Assembly (NCBI GenBank): GCA_947177645.1
Contig: CAMWVJ010000076.1
Location: 1 to 6,159, forward strand
Direction of reading: 5' to 3'
DNA length: 6,159 nucleotides
Source: an uncultured Desulfovibrio sp.
GTDB taxonomy: Bacteria; Desulfobacterota; Desulfovibrionia; Desulfovibrionales; Desulfovibrionaceae
Of the stretch, positions 1 through 5,681 are shown piece after piece. Below the pieces are notes generated by a model, which was not told the origin of the DNA, ran no database searches, and worked only from the letters and a program-made list of their open reading frames with translations. Positions within the stretch are counted from its first letter, which is position 1. Each line of letters opens with the position of its first letter. The translations under genes and the position numbers were made by a program.

Positions 1-1
1 T

Positions 2-2290
2 GCGGACGCCCCCGCCGGAGCCCCGGACACCGCGGGCCCCGCGGAGAACGCACCATCGGAAACCGACGCGCCCAAACGCGGCCGCCCGCGCGGACGCGGC
101 AGGAGCGCGCACTCCGCTGAAACGGCGCCTGCCGCCCCCGGGGAAACTGCCCCCGTAGCTCCTGCCTCGCCGGCGGAAGCGGAAAAGCCGGCCCGCAGCC
201 CGCGCCGCGGTCGGCGCCCGCAAGCGGGGGATGAGCCCGCGGAGGGAGCCGATACGGGCGCCCAGCCCGAGGCACCGGCGCCCCGCAGACGCGGGCGCCC
301 CAAAAAGAGTGCGCCCGGCGCTGAAATCTCGGCCCCTGCGGTAGAGAGCTCCGAGGGCGCGCTGCCCCGAAGTGATGGCGCGGAACCAGGGGGGACGCCG
401 AAGCCGGCCCCGAAGCCGCGCAGGGGGCGCCCCGCCCGGGAAGCCGCCGCTGCTGAGGCTCCTGCCCCGCTGGCGGAAGCCGGCACCGGTACGGGCGATG
501 CTGCAGTCCCTGAAATTACCGCTGCTGAAGGCCCCGAGCCCGAAACGGGCGGCGCGGAAGCCGCCGAGGGCGGGGAGCCGGCGCGCCGCAAGAGCCGTCG
601 CGGCCGGCGCGGGGGCCGCGGGCGCGGTCACAAGAACCGGGCGACCGAAGGCCAGAACGATACCGCCGAGGCGCAGGAGCCCGGGGCCGAAGCGGCCTCC
701 GAGGCCCTGGACGAAGGCGCCCCGGTCGAGTCCTCCGCCCCCGTTGACGGGCAGGAGGCCGGCGCCGCGGCTGCCGATGCCGAGTCCCGCGACAGCGGCT
801 CCGCCAAAAAAAGCGGCGCCAAAAAGCCGCGCGAAAAGGCTGCCCCGGCCAACAAGCGCATGTTCATCAGCGTGCTCCCGGGCGAGCAGGTGGAGGTGGC
901 GCTGGCCGAAAACGGCGTCCTCCTCGAGTATTATCTGGACATGCTCCACCAGCGCAAGCTCAAGGGCAATATCTACAAGGGCGTCATCCACAATATCGAC
1001 GCCAACCTTCAGGCGGCCTTCGTCAACTACGGCACCGGCAAGAACGGCTTTCTCCAGATCGACGAGGTGCACCCCGAATACTGGCTCGCGCCGCACGAGC
1101 CCGCCAAGGGCAAGAAATTCCCGCCCATCCAGAAGGTGCTCAAGGCCGGGCAGGAAGTGCTCGTGCAGGTGGTGAAAGAGCCCACGGGCAACAAGGGCGC
1201 CTTCCTCACCACCTGGCTCTCGCTGGCCGGGCGTTTTCTCGTGCTCACGCCCGGGCAGGAGCAGAGCGGCGTCTCGCGCAAGGTGAACGACGAGGAGGAG
1301 CGCGCCCGCCTGCGCGAGATGATGAACGGCATCGACCCGGGCAGCGGCCTCGGGGTCATCGTGCGCACGGTGAGCGCCGGCACCACCAAGGCCACGCTCA
1401 AGAACGACCTCCAGTACCTCAAGCGCCTCTGGAAGGACATCCGCAAAAAGGCCACCGAAGTGGCGGCGCCCGCTCTGGTGCATCAGGAGCCGGGCCTTTC
1501 TGAGCGCGCGGTGCGCGACTACCTCACGGAGGATGTGGGCGAGATCTGGGTGGACAACAAGGCCGAGGCCGAGAACGTGCGCGGCATGGTGAGCCTGCTC
1601 TTCCCGCGCAAGAAGGACCTCGTGCGCCTCTATGACGATTTCCGCCAGTCCCTGTGGGACCGCTTCAACCTGCGCCGCCAGCTGGAGCAGATCTATTCGC
1701 GCGAGGTGGTGCTGCCCTCGGGCGGCCGCCTCGTCTTTGACCAGACCGAAGCCCTCATGGCCGTGGACATCAATTCCGGCAAGATCTCGGGCAAGGGCAA
1801 TTTCGAGGCCATGGCCTTCAAGACCAACATGGAGGCCGCCGAAGCCATCGCCCGGCACCTGCGCCTGCGCGACATCGGCGGCCAGGTGGTCATCGACTTC
1901 ATCGAGATGCGCGACAAGAAGCATGTGGTGGAGGTGGAAAAGACCCTGCGCCAGGCCATGAAGAACGACCGCGCGCGGCATGACGTGGCCCGCATGAGCT
2001 CCTTCGGCCTTTTGGAGCTGGTGCGTCAGCGCATGGGCTCCTCGGCGCTCTCCATCACGCTGGAGCCCTGCCCGGCCTGCGGCGGCACGGGCCTTCGGCG
2101 CAACCTGGAGTGGCGGGCGCTCCAGGCCCTACGCGACCTGCGCGGGCGCCTGCAAAACACCCATGCGCCCACCTGTGTGTTTGAGACGGAGCGCGAGCTG
2201 GGCCTCTATCTGCTCAACCACAAGCGCGACACCCTGCGCGACATGGAGCAACTGTTCGGCAAATGCCTGGAAATCTCCATCCAGCCCTAG
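2..2290 (+). CDS. rne: Rne/Rng-family ribonuclease (RNase E/G) with long basic N-terminal extension, 5' partial
   Basis: Endoribonuclease that cuts single-stranded, 5'-monophosphorylated RNA in mRNA decay and rRNA/tRNA maturation; cytoplasmic. The frame is open from the left edge, so the true start lies outside; 762 residues are visible. The first 286 are low-complexity Ala/Pro/Glu/Arg sequence with basic RGRP-type clusters. The core begins near the Met codon at 860 and, numbered from there, lines up with E. coli RNase E: S1-like RNA-binding segment about 35-125, 5'-sensor R169-T170 (GVIVRT), catalytic metal ligands D303 (AVDINSG) and D346 (VIDFIEM), and Zn-link cysteines C404/C407 (CPACGGTG). 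After the Zn-link a small domain of about 70 residues ends the protein, so there is no C-terminal scaffold as in E. coli RNase E; the disordered part is at the N-terminus instead. A start at 860 would give a 476-aa RNase G-sized protein, but the unbroken, codon-like upstream frame argues for the long form. Whether to call it rne or rng is uncertain. Confidence 0.93.
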   Translation, partial: ADAPAGAPDTAGPAENAPSETDAPKRGRPRGRGRSAHSAETAPAAPGETAPVAPASPAEAEKPARSPRRGRRPQAGDEPAEGADTGAQPEAPAPRRRGRPKKSAPGAEISAPAVESSEGALPRSDGAEPGGTPKPAPKPRRGRPAREAAAAEAPAPLAEAGTGTGDAAVPEITAAEGPEPETGGAEAAEGGEPARRKSRRGRRGGRGRGHKNRATEGQNDTAEAQEPGAEAASEALDEGAPVESSAPVDGQEAGAAAADAESRDSGSAKKSGAKKPREKAAPANKRMFISVLPGEQVEVALAENGVLLEYYLDMLHQRKLKGNIYKGVIHNIDANLQAAFVNYGTGKNGFLQIDEVHPEYWLAPHEPAKGKKFPPIQKVLKAGQEVLVQVVKEPTGNKGAFLTTWLSLAGRFLVLTPGQEQSGVSRKVNDEEERARLREMMNGIDPGSGLGVIVRTVSAGTTKATLKNDLQYLKRLWKDIRKKATEVAAPALVHQEPGLSERAVRDYLTEDVGEIWVDNKAEAENVRGMVSLLFPRKKDLVRLYDDFRQSLWDRFNLRRQLEQIYSREVVLPSGGRLVFDQTEALMAVDINSGKISGKGNFEAMAFKTNMEAAEAIARHLRLRDIGGQVVIDFIEMRDKKHVVEVEKTLRQAMKNDRARHDVARMSSFGLLELVRQRMGSSALSITLEPCPACGGTGLRRNLEWRALQALRDLRGRLQNTHAPTCVFETERELGLYLLNHKRDTLRDMEQLFGKCLEISIQP
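74..640 (+). repeat. Recurrent basic RGRP/AT-hook-like motifs in the RNase E/G extension
   Basis: Within the acidic/Ala-Pro-rich extension, short Arg/Lys clusters recur: KRGRPRGRGR (74-103), PRRGRRPQ (200-223), RRRGRPKK (284-307), KPRRGRPAR (413-439), and a longer RGG-like block RRKSRRGRRGGRGRGHKNR (584-640). Three contain the R-G-R-P core with flanking basic residues typical of AT-hooks; the last resembles RGG-type RNA-binding tracts. They are spaced by about 20-45 residues of acidic/Ala/Pro linker. The motifs are read directly from the translation. A nucleic-acid binding role is inferred; RNA is the likelier partner given the enzyme. Confidence 0.75.
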
Positions 2291-2940
2291 CCCCGGAGGC
2301 CGCTTCCACCGGCGGGGGTAAGGTTGCCGGGGACGCCCCGGAGCTTGCGGCAGCTCCCCGTGAGGGCACGCCGCTCCTGCTCCACGCCTGCTGCGGGCCC
2401 TGCGCCATCATGCCGGCGCAGCGCCTCAGGGCCGCCGGCTTTGCGGTGACGCTCTGGTACAGGAACCCCAATATCCACCCGCTCGCGGAATACCTGAGGC
2501 GGCGCGAGGCCGTGGCCGAGTGCGCCGCGCGCCTCGGGGTGCCGGTGATCTATGACGACGCCGCGTGGGACATCCGGGCGTGGCTCGCCGCGCCGGAGGC
2601 TAAGGAAGAGCCGCCCGCGCGCTGCGAATGGTGCTGCCAAAGCCGGGTGCGGGCCGCGGCGGCAGCGGCAAAGGCACTGGGCTTTGCGTATTTCACCACG
2701 AGCCTCCTCTATTCCCGCTACCAGCCGCATGAGGCCATCGCCGCCGTGGGCCGGCAGCTTACGGCCGGCGGGGGCCCGGCCTTCGTGTACGGCGATTTTC
2801 GGCTGGACTGGCAGGCAGGCATCGACCGCTCCAAAGAATGGGGGCTCTACCGACAGCCCTATTGCGGTTGCATCTTCAGCGAGGCCGAGCGCTACCACAA
2901 GAAACTCGACCGCTGCATCCGGGGAAGCGGCGGGAATTGA
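2263..2940 (+). CDS. queH: Epoxyqueuosine reductase QueH
   Basis: Last step of queuosine synthesis: reduces epoxyqueuosine to queuosine at wobble position 34 of GUN-anticodon tRNAs (Asn, Asp, His, Tyr); a cytoplasmic metalloprotein unrelated to cobalamin-dependent QueG. The 225-aa product has the QueH (former DUF208) cysteine pattern: HACCGPC (C43, C44, C47), CEWCC (C121, C124, C125) and YCGC (C201, C203), plus conserved stretches such as YRNPNIHP, TTSLLYSRYQ and the GLYRQPYCGC region. The ATG at 2263 lies inside the end of the RNase gene (28-nt overlap), with only a distant GGAG at 2245-2248, so translation is probably coupled to the ribonuclease. The 36 or so residues before LLLHACC are Ala/Gly/Pro-rich and longer than I expect for the family; no other ATG, GTG or TTG lies in frame before the cysteine motif, but a non-standard later start cannot be excluded. 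A tRNA-Asn gene follows 64 nt downstream. Confidence 0.92.
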   Translation: MPGNLHPALAPEAASTGGGKVAGDAPELAAAPREGTPLLLHACCGPCAIMPAQRLRAAGFAVTLWYRNPNIHPLAEYLRRREAVAECAARLGVPVIYDDAAWDIRAWLAAPEAKEEPPARCEWCCQSRVRAAAAAAKALGFAYFTTSLLYSRYQPHEAIAAVGRQLTAGGGPAFVYGDFRLDWQAGIDRSKEWGLYRQPYCGCIFSEAERYHKKLDRCIRGSGGN

Positions 2941-2960
2941 GCCCACGCTGGATTTTTTTC

Positions 2961-2989
2961 TTGACCTCGCAGCGCGATTTCCGTACAAA
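2961..2989 (+). promoter_or_regulatory. Candidate sigma70-type promoter of the tRNA-Asn gene
   Basis: TTGACC (2961-2966) and TACAAA (2984-2989) are separated by exactly 17 nt. The -10 lies 15 nt before the mature tRNA 5' end, giving a very short leader, as is usual for single tRNA genes. It is preceded by a T-run (gattttttttc-like, around 2951-2960) that could also help end transcription from queH. Matches are 5/6 and 4/6 to consensus. Confidence 0.6.
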
Positions 2990-3004
2990 CACTCCTGCCA
3001 ATGA

Positions 3005-3080
3005 TCCCCGATAGCTCAATCGGCAGAGCGGGTGACTGTTAATCACTAGGTTGGCGGTTCAAGTCCGTCTCGGGGAGCCA
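3005..3080 (+). tRNA. tRNA-Asn(GUU)
   Basis: A 76-nt cloverleaf. The acceptor stem TCCCCGA (3005-3011) pairs fully with TCGGGGA (3070-3076); discriminator is G3077 and the CCA (3078-3080) is encoded. D-stem GCTC/GAGC (3014-3017/3026-3029); anticodon arm 3031-3035/3043-3047 with one G-U pair; anticodon GTT at 3038-3040; T-arm GGCGG/CCGTC (3053-3057/3065-3069) with one G-U pair and loop TTCAAGT. GUU reads AAC/AAU as Asn. G34 (3038) is a known type of queuosine site, matching the queH gene just upstream. It has its own promoter and terminator, so it is likely a single-gene unit. Confidence 0.97.
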
Positions 3081-3090
3081 AGAAATTCAA

Positions 3091-3120
3091 GGGGTTACAG
3101 CGAAAGCTGTAACCTCTTTT
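3091..3120 (+). terminator. Intrinsic terminator after tRNA-Asn
   Basis: Perfect 9-bp stem GGTTACAGC (3093-3101) / GCTGTAACC (3106-3114) closed by a GAAA tetraloop (GNRA type), extendable by a G-U and a G-C pair, followed by TCTTTT (3115-3120). It starts 10 nt after the CCA, as expected for a tRNA terminator. Confidence 0.88.
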
Positions 3121-3271
3121 CCTATGAGGCAGTTTTTTCTGCCTGTCATATGTCCACCTGTGCTGGCGTTTCGGCAAAAAGGTGCTGGGCAAGCTGGCAG
3201 GAAAAAAGCGCGAGTTTCGTGCCTCGGGTGAAGCCTCATTTGATACCATTTTTACTTCCCGCGAGGCTGAT

Positions 3272-3481
3272 ATGCAGATTTCTCTTCGCGAGCTTGTTGA
3301 CGACCCCGCAAAGTATGTCTTGCTTGCGGATACTCAGGATATTTACATTATCCAGGAAGGGAAGGGCCTTGCAAAACTGACCAGCATCAAGTCAGACAAG
3401 ACGGAGATCGCCAAGTCATTATTTGGTATCCTGCCTCAGGATGTGGATGTCACAGCCATAAAAGATGAATGTCTCAGCTAA
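3272..3481 (+). CDS. Phd/YefM-like type II antitoxin
   Basis: A 69-aa protein that fits the Phd/YefM antitoxin layout: an N-terminal segment MQISLRELVDDPAKY, a DIYIIQEGKGLAKLT strand-turn-strand corresponding to the family's D-I-x-I-T-x-N-G-K-x-x-A-x-L, then a helix/tail with AKSLFGILP and a terminal acidic/Arg-Lys-type stretch (AIKDECLS) where such antitoxins contact their toxin. Family members normally bind the operon promoter through the N-terminal part and neutralise the toxin through the C-terminal tail. The ATG at 3272 is chosen because GAGG (3263-3266) sits 5 nt upstream and the length is typical; the frame is open back to a GTG at 3182, but that would add 30 residues with no family resemblance. 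The stop TAA shares its last A with the ATG of the toxin. The 150 nt upstream hold no gene; a short inverted repeat AGGCAG/CTGCCT (3127-3144) might be part of an operator, but this is weak. Confidence 0.8.
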   Translation: MQISLRELVDDPAKYVLLADTQDIYIIQEGKGLAKLTSIKSDKTEIAKSLFGILPQDVDVTAIKDECLS

Positions 3482-3891
3482 TGAAAATTCTTGTCGATAC
3501 GAATATCATCCTTGATGCGCTCGCCTCCAGGATGCCATTTTCCAAAGACGCGGAAAAAATTTTTCTCCTCGCTGCACAGGAAAAGATAGAGGCTTTCATA
3601 AGCGCTTCCAGCATTACAGATATTTATTATATATTGAGGAAATATTCCTCTGAAAAGAGCTCACGGAATGCACTTTTAAGTCTTTTTCAGATATTCAAGG
3701 TAGTAGCAGTATCCGAAAGTGCGTGTATCCATGCGCTGGAATCAACCATACCTGACTATGAAGATGCTTTGCAGGACATCTGCGCTCGTACGGCGCATAT
3801 GGACTGGATACTCACGCGGGATGAGATGTTTCTGAAGCATTCATCCTTGGCGCTCAGCCCGGCGATGTTCTTTGCCAAGGCGCAGTTGTGA
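3481..3891 (+). CDS. PIN-domain toxin (VapC-like, PIN_3 type)
   Basis: A 136-aa PIN-fold protein, predicted Mg2+-dependent ribonuclease toxin paired with the antitoxin just upstream. Visible motifs: the N-terminal KILVDTNIILDAL with catalytic D6; SASSITDIYYILRK with D47 where classical VapC usually has Glu; DYEDALQ (D92, E94, D95); and ILTRD near the C-terminus (T112-R113-D114), followed by an LSPAMFF tail. This arrangement is the PIN_3-type (Pfam PF13470) pattern as I remember it. The start is placed at 3481, giving a TAATG junction and MKILVDTN at the N-terminus; an in-frame ATG at 3469 would add four residues (MSQL). Neither start has a good ribosome binding site, so translation is probably coupled to the antitoxin. 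All core acidic positions are present, so the nuclease looks intact. Base composition is much more AT-rich than in the flanking genes. RNA target unknown. Confidence 0.85.
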   Translation: MKILVDTNIILDALASRMPFSKDAEKIFLLAAQEKIEAFISASSITDIYYILRKYSSEKSSRNALLSLFQIFKVVAVSESACIHALESTIPDYEDALQDICARTAHMDWILTRDEMFLKHSSLALSPAMFFAKAQL

Positions 3892-4316
3892 ACCATATTT
3901 TTGAAAAGTTTTCTTGATATATCAGAGGATTGGCTGGTTGCCCTCCGTGCCCTCTGCCATGCCAGAGGCTCGCATGCGTCAGCGAAAACACCAGACTGGC
4001 GGTTTGTGCCCACCCCGCGGGCCAGAAAGTTTCAGGGGCCACAGTAGGAATGCTGCGGCCCCTTTTCTCATTGGGTGGCCCGTACTGTTTCCGCAGGAGA
4101 CCGGCGTGCCGCAAAAATGCCCCGGCTTCACGCCGGTACGGGGGCTTGGAAGGGGAAAGGGGCGTCAATTCCTCCCTTGCGCGGAACACTGGCGCCCCGC
4201 GCCGATGCGCGCTATGCTGTGGCTTGCCGGTGCGGAACACCGCCGGGGCGTCCCGGAGCGGTCACGCCGGCGGCAGAGGAATTTTCTGAAGATTTGCAGG
4301 AGAGCGGAGAACGAAG
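3892..4316. other. 425-nt gap without a convincing gene
   Basis: Between the toxin and the next gene I find no reading frame with a family signature; the frames that stay open are Arg/Pro/Gly-rich and mutually overlapping. The left end is AT-rich like the toxin-antitoxin cassette and holds a perfect 10-nt palindrome TGATATATCA (3915-3924) and a hairpin CCTCTG/CAGAGG (3951-3956/3963-3968). GC rises sharply after about 3930. A terminator-like hairpin lies at 4035-4066. A weak promoter-like pair TGGCGC (4190-4195) and TATGCT (4213-4218), 17 nt apart, could serve the downstream gene, but it is poor at the -35. Confidence 0.6.
4035..4066 (+). terminator. Rho-independent terminator-like hairpin in the gap
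   Basis: GGGGCCACAG (4035-4044) pairs with CTGCGGCCCC (4053-4062), ten positions with a single A-C mismatch, around an 8-nt loop, followed directly by TTTT (4063-4066) and CTC. It lies 144 nt past the toxin stop, so it could end the toxin-antitoxin transcript or an unannotated small RNA starting in the gap. Confidence 0.65.
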
Positions 4317-4871
4317 ATGAAGAAAGGCATCAATATCTGGTTTGTGGCCGTGGCCCTGATGGCGGCGCTTGCGCTTTCTGATGCGGCGACTGCAAAAGTG
4401 CGCGCGCCGCGCCATCTCCAGAACCATCAGGAGCAGGGCCAGAACGCGGGCGCGCAACAGCAGCAGCCCAAGGTCATCAAGACGGCCTATTTCACCCTTG
4501 ACCTCGCGGACGGCTGGCGACTGCTCAAGCCCGTGCAGTCGCAGAATGGCGCGGTGAGCGTGCTCCTCGGGGCGCCGGGCAACAAGGGCGCCATCGCCAT
4601 CAATGTGATGAAGGCCAACCTGAGCGCGGCCGACATCGCCAAGAACATGCGCACCAACATGCAGAAGGACAAGGCCACGGTGGAGGAGCCGGTGGAAAAG
4701 GACGGCCTGCAGGAATTCGGCTTTTCCCGCGGCAAGGCCACGGGCCGAGCCTGGATCGGCGCCAACGGCAAGGAAGCTGCCGCTGTGACCATCTTTGGCG
4801 ACCTTGAGGCCGGCAAGGCAGTGATGAAGCAGCTCAAGGCCAAGGACCCGAAGATCTTTCCCAAGTTTTAG
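4317..4871 (+). CDS. Predicted secreted/periplasmic protein of unknown function
   Basis: A 184-aa protein I cannot assign to a named family. Residues 1-26 form a clear Sec signal peptide: MKK basic start, hydrophobic core around 5-20 (Ile/Val/Ala/Leu-rich), and an A-T-A cleavage site before K27; there is no lipobox Cys. Residues about 33-50 are a Gln/His/Asn-rich linker ending in QQQQ. The remainder (about 52-184) looks like one compact alpha/beta domain opening with YFTLDLADGWRLL, a beginning reminiscent of small PsbP/DcrB-like periplasmic domains, but this is only a resemblance. It has no cysteine and no haem motif. The ATG is supported by GGAG at 4306-4309, 7 nt upstream. It stands alone on this strand and ends before a terminator shared with the convergent dsrC pair. 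Confidence 0.85.
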   Translation: MKKGINIWFVAVALMAALALSDAATAKVRAPRHLQNHQEQGQNAGAQQQQPKVIKTAYFTLDLADGWRLLKPVQSQNGAVSVLLGAPGNKGAIAINVMKANLSAADIAKNMRTNMQKDKATVEEPVEKDGLQEFGFSRGKATGRAWIGANGKEAAAVTIFGDLEAGKAVMKQLKAKDPKIFPKF

Positions 4872-4879
4872 CGCCGGCT

Positions 4880-4922
4880 GGCCGCCTCAAGGGGCCGGCT
4901 CCACGAGAGGAGCCGGGCGGCC
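4880..4922 (+). other. Two-tier GC-rich hairpin in the 3' UTR
   Basis: An inner perfect 8-bp stem CCGGCTCC (4895-4902) / GGAGCCGG (4909-4916) with a 6-nt ACGAGA loop is flanked by GGCCGCC (4880-4886) and GGCGGCC (4916-4922), which can extend it across an asymmetric internal loop. No T-run follows, so it is not a classical terminator by itself; it may protect the mRNA 3' end or pause transcription before the terminator at 4959. Confidence 0.45.
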
Positions 4923-4958
4923 GCACTGGTGCCGCCCGCGCCCGCAAGAAACAGAAAA

Positions 4959-4983
4959 CCCCCGGCATGACCGGGGGCTTTCT
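4959..4983. terminator. Two-way intrinsic terminator between convergent genes
   Basis: CCCCCGG (4959-4965) / CCGGGGG (4971-4977) is a perfect 7-bp stem with loop CATGA. On the + strand it is followed by CTTTCT; on the - strand the flanking AGAAAA reads as TTTTCT. It can therefore end both the secreted-protein transcript and the dsrC transcript, whose last stop is at 5013. Confidence 0.82.
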
Positions 4984-5012
4984 GCATTCAGTGGGAGAAA
5001 CAGCGGCGGGGA

Positions 5013-5330
5013 CTACACACAGCCCGTGGGCTTGGGCAGGCCGGCCATCTTGCAGGCGCCCTTGCCGGGGCCGGAGGGGAAGAGCTCGTAGATTTCCTTG
5101 AGCTTGTACCCCGTGTTCTTGGAAAGGATGCGCACCATGGGCGCAATGCCGTTCTTGCGGTAGTAGTCCTGGAGGAAGTCGAGCAGCTTCTGGTGATCAG
5201 GCGTGATTTCCGGAATGCCCTCGGATTCTTTCACATACTCCAGCCATTCCGGGCACCAGTCATCGAAGTGCAGCAGGAAGCCGTCTTCATCCACTTCAAA
5301 CGTCTTGCCCTTGAAGGTGATCTCAGCCAT
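5013..5330 (-). CDS. dsrC: DsrC, sulfite reductase-associated sulfur carrier, distal copy
   Basis: A 105-aa DsrC/TusE-fold protein. In sulfate reducers DsrC is the substrate partner of DsrAB: sulfite sulfur ends up as a trisulfide between its two C-terminal cysteines and is then reduced through the membrane complex DsrMKJOP. Both are present: C93 (GACKMAG) and the penultimate C104 (PTGCV), 11 residues apart, which marks a true DsrC and not TusE or RspA relatives that keep one or none. C26 (DDWCPEW) is additional. It differs from the neighbouring copy at six positions: T10, H21, P40, E41, L49, I80. Start ATG at 5330-5328 follows AGGAGG (5344-5339) by 8 nt. The 33-nt gap to the other copy has no terminator, so the two are probably co-transcribed, this one second. 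Both copies look functional. Confidence 0.96.
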   Translation of the reverse strand: MAEITFKGKTFEVDEDGFLLHFDDWCPEWLEYVKESEGIPEITPDHQKLLDFLQDYYRKNGIAPMVRILSKNTGYKLKEIYELFPSGPGKGACKMAGLPKPTGCV

Positions 5331-5363
5331 GCGCGTGTCCTCCTTTTAAGGGAAAAGTGTTGA

Positions 5364-5681
5364 CTACACGCAGCCGGTGGGCTTGGGCAGGCCGGCCATC
5401 TTGCAGGCGCCCTTGCCGGGGCCGGAGGGGAAGAGTTCGTACACTTCCTTCAGCTTGTAGCCGGTGTTCTTGGAAAGGATGCGCACCATGGGCGCGATCC
5501 CGTTCTTGCGGTAGTAGTCCTGGAGGAAATCGAGGATCTTCTGATGATCGGGGGTGATATCGCTGATGCCCTCGGACTCCTTCACGTATTCGAGCCATTC
5601 GGGGCACCAGTCATCGAAGCGGAGCAGGAAGCCGTCTTCGTCAACTTCAAAGCTTTTGCCTTTAAAGGTGATCTCAGCCAT
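5364..5681 (-). CDS. dsrC: DsrC, sulfite reductase-associated sulfur carrier, promoter-proximal copy
   Basis: A 105-aa DsrC with the full two-cysteine arm (C93, C104) and the same length as the Desulfovibrio protein. At the six positions that separate the copies it has S10, R21, S40, D41, I49, V80, which agree with the Desulfovibrio DsrC sequence as I recall it, so this is likely the ancestral-type copy. AGGAGG (5693-5688) lies 6 nt before the ATG at 5681-5679. The frame is open further upstream (to 5849), but that extension runs through the hairpin leader and candidate promoter and resembles nothing, so the short start is preferred. It is first in the tandem pair, behind a candidate promoter at 5836-5808 and a leader of roughly 120 nt. 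dsrAB is not in this window; in Desulfovibrio dsrC is normally separate from dsrAB. Confidence 0.96.
   Translation of the reverse strand: MAEITFKGKSFEVDEDGFLLRFDDWCPEWLEYVKESEGISDITPDHQKILDFLQDYYRKNGIAPMVRILSKNTGYKLKEVYELFPSGPGKGACKMAGLPKPTGCV

Noticed and set aside
372..1175. 267-residue open frame on + overlapping the RNase gene
   Set aside because: Arg/Pro/Ser-rich out-of-frame shadow of the high-GC RNase coding sequence; the competing frame has all RNase E motifs.
1027..1455. 142-residue open frame on the - strand inside the RNase core
   Set aside because: Antisense to the S1/5'-sensor region; no family resemblance or ribosome binding site.
2287..2988. 233-residue open frame on the - strand opposite queH
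   Set aside because: Antisense shadow of a high-GC gene; no motif, and queH on the other strand has its full cysteine set.
3127..3144. AGGCAG-T6-CTGCCT as a terminator
   Set aside because: The T-run is in the loop, not after the stem, and a better terminator lies just upstream; at most a weak operator candidate.
3182..3271. Upstream GTG start for the antitoxin adding 30 residues
   Set aside because: The added residues do not resemble the family; the ATG at 3272 has GAGG at proper spacing and gives a typical length.
3053..3930. Direct repeat of the tRNA-Asn 3' end as an attachment site
   Set aside because: I looked for a copy of the T-arm/acceptor sequence downstream of the toxin and saw none within the window.
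3914..4381. 155-residue and 119-residue overlapping frames on + in the gap after the toxin
   Set aside because: Low-complexity, mutually overlapping, run through the terminator hairpin and into the signal peptide of the next gene; no recognisable domain.
5323..5607. 94-residue frame on - linking the two dsrC copies
   Set aside because: Out-of-frame reading of the proximal dsrC that contains its frame-shifted sequence only.
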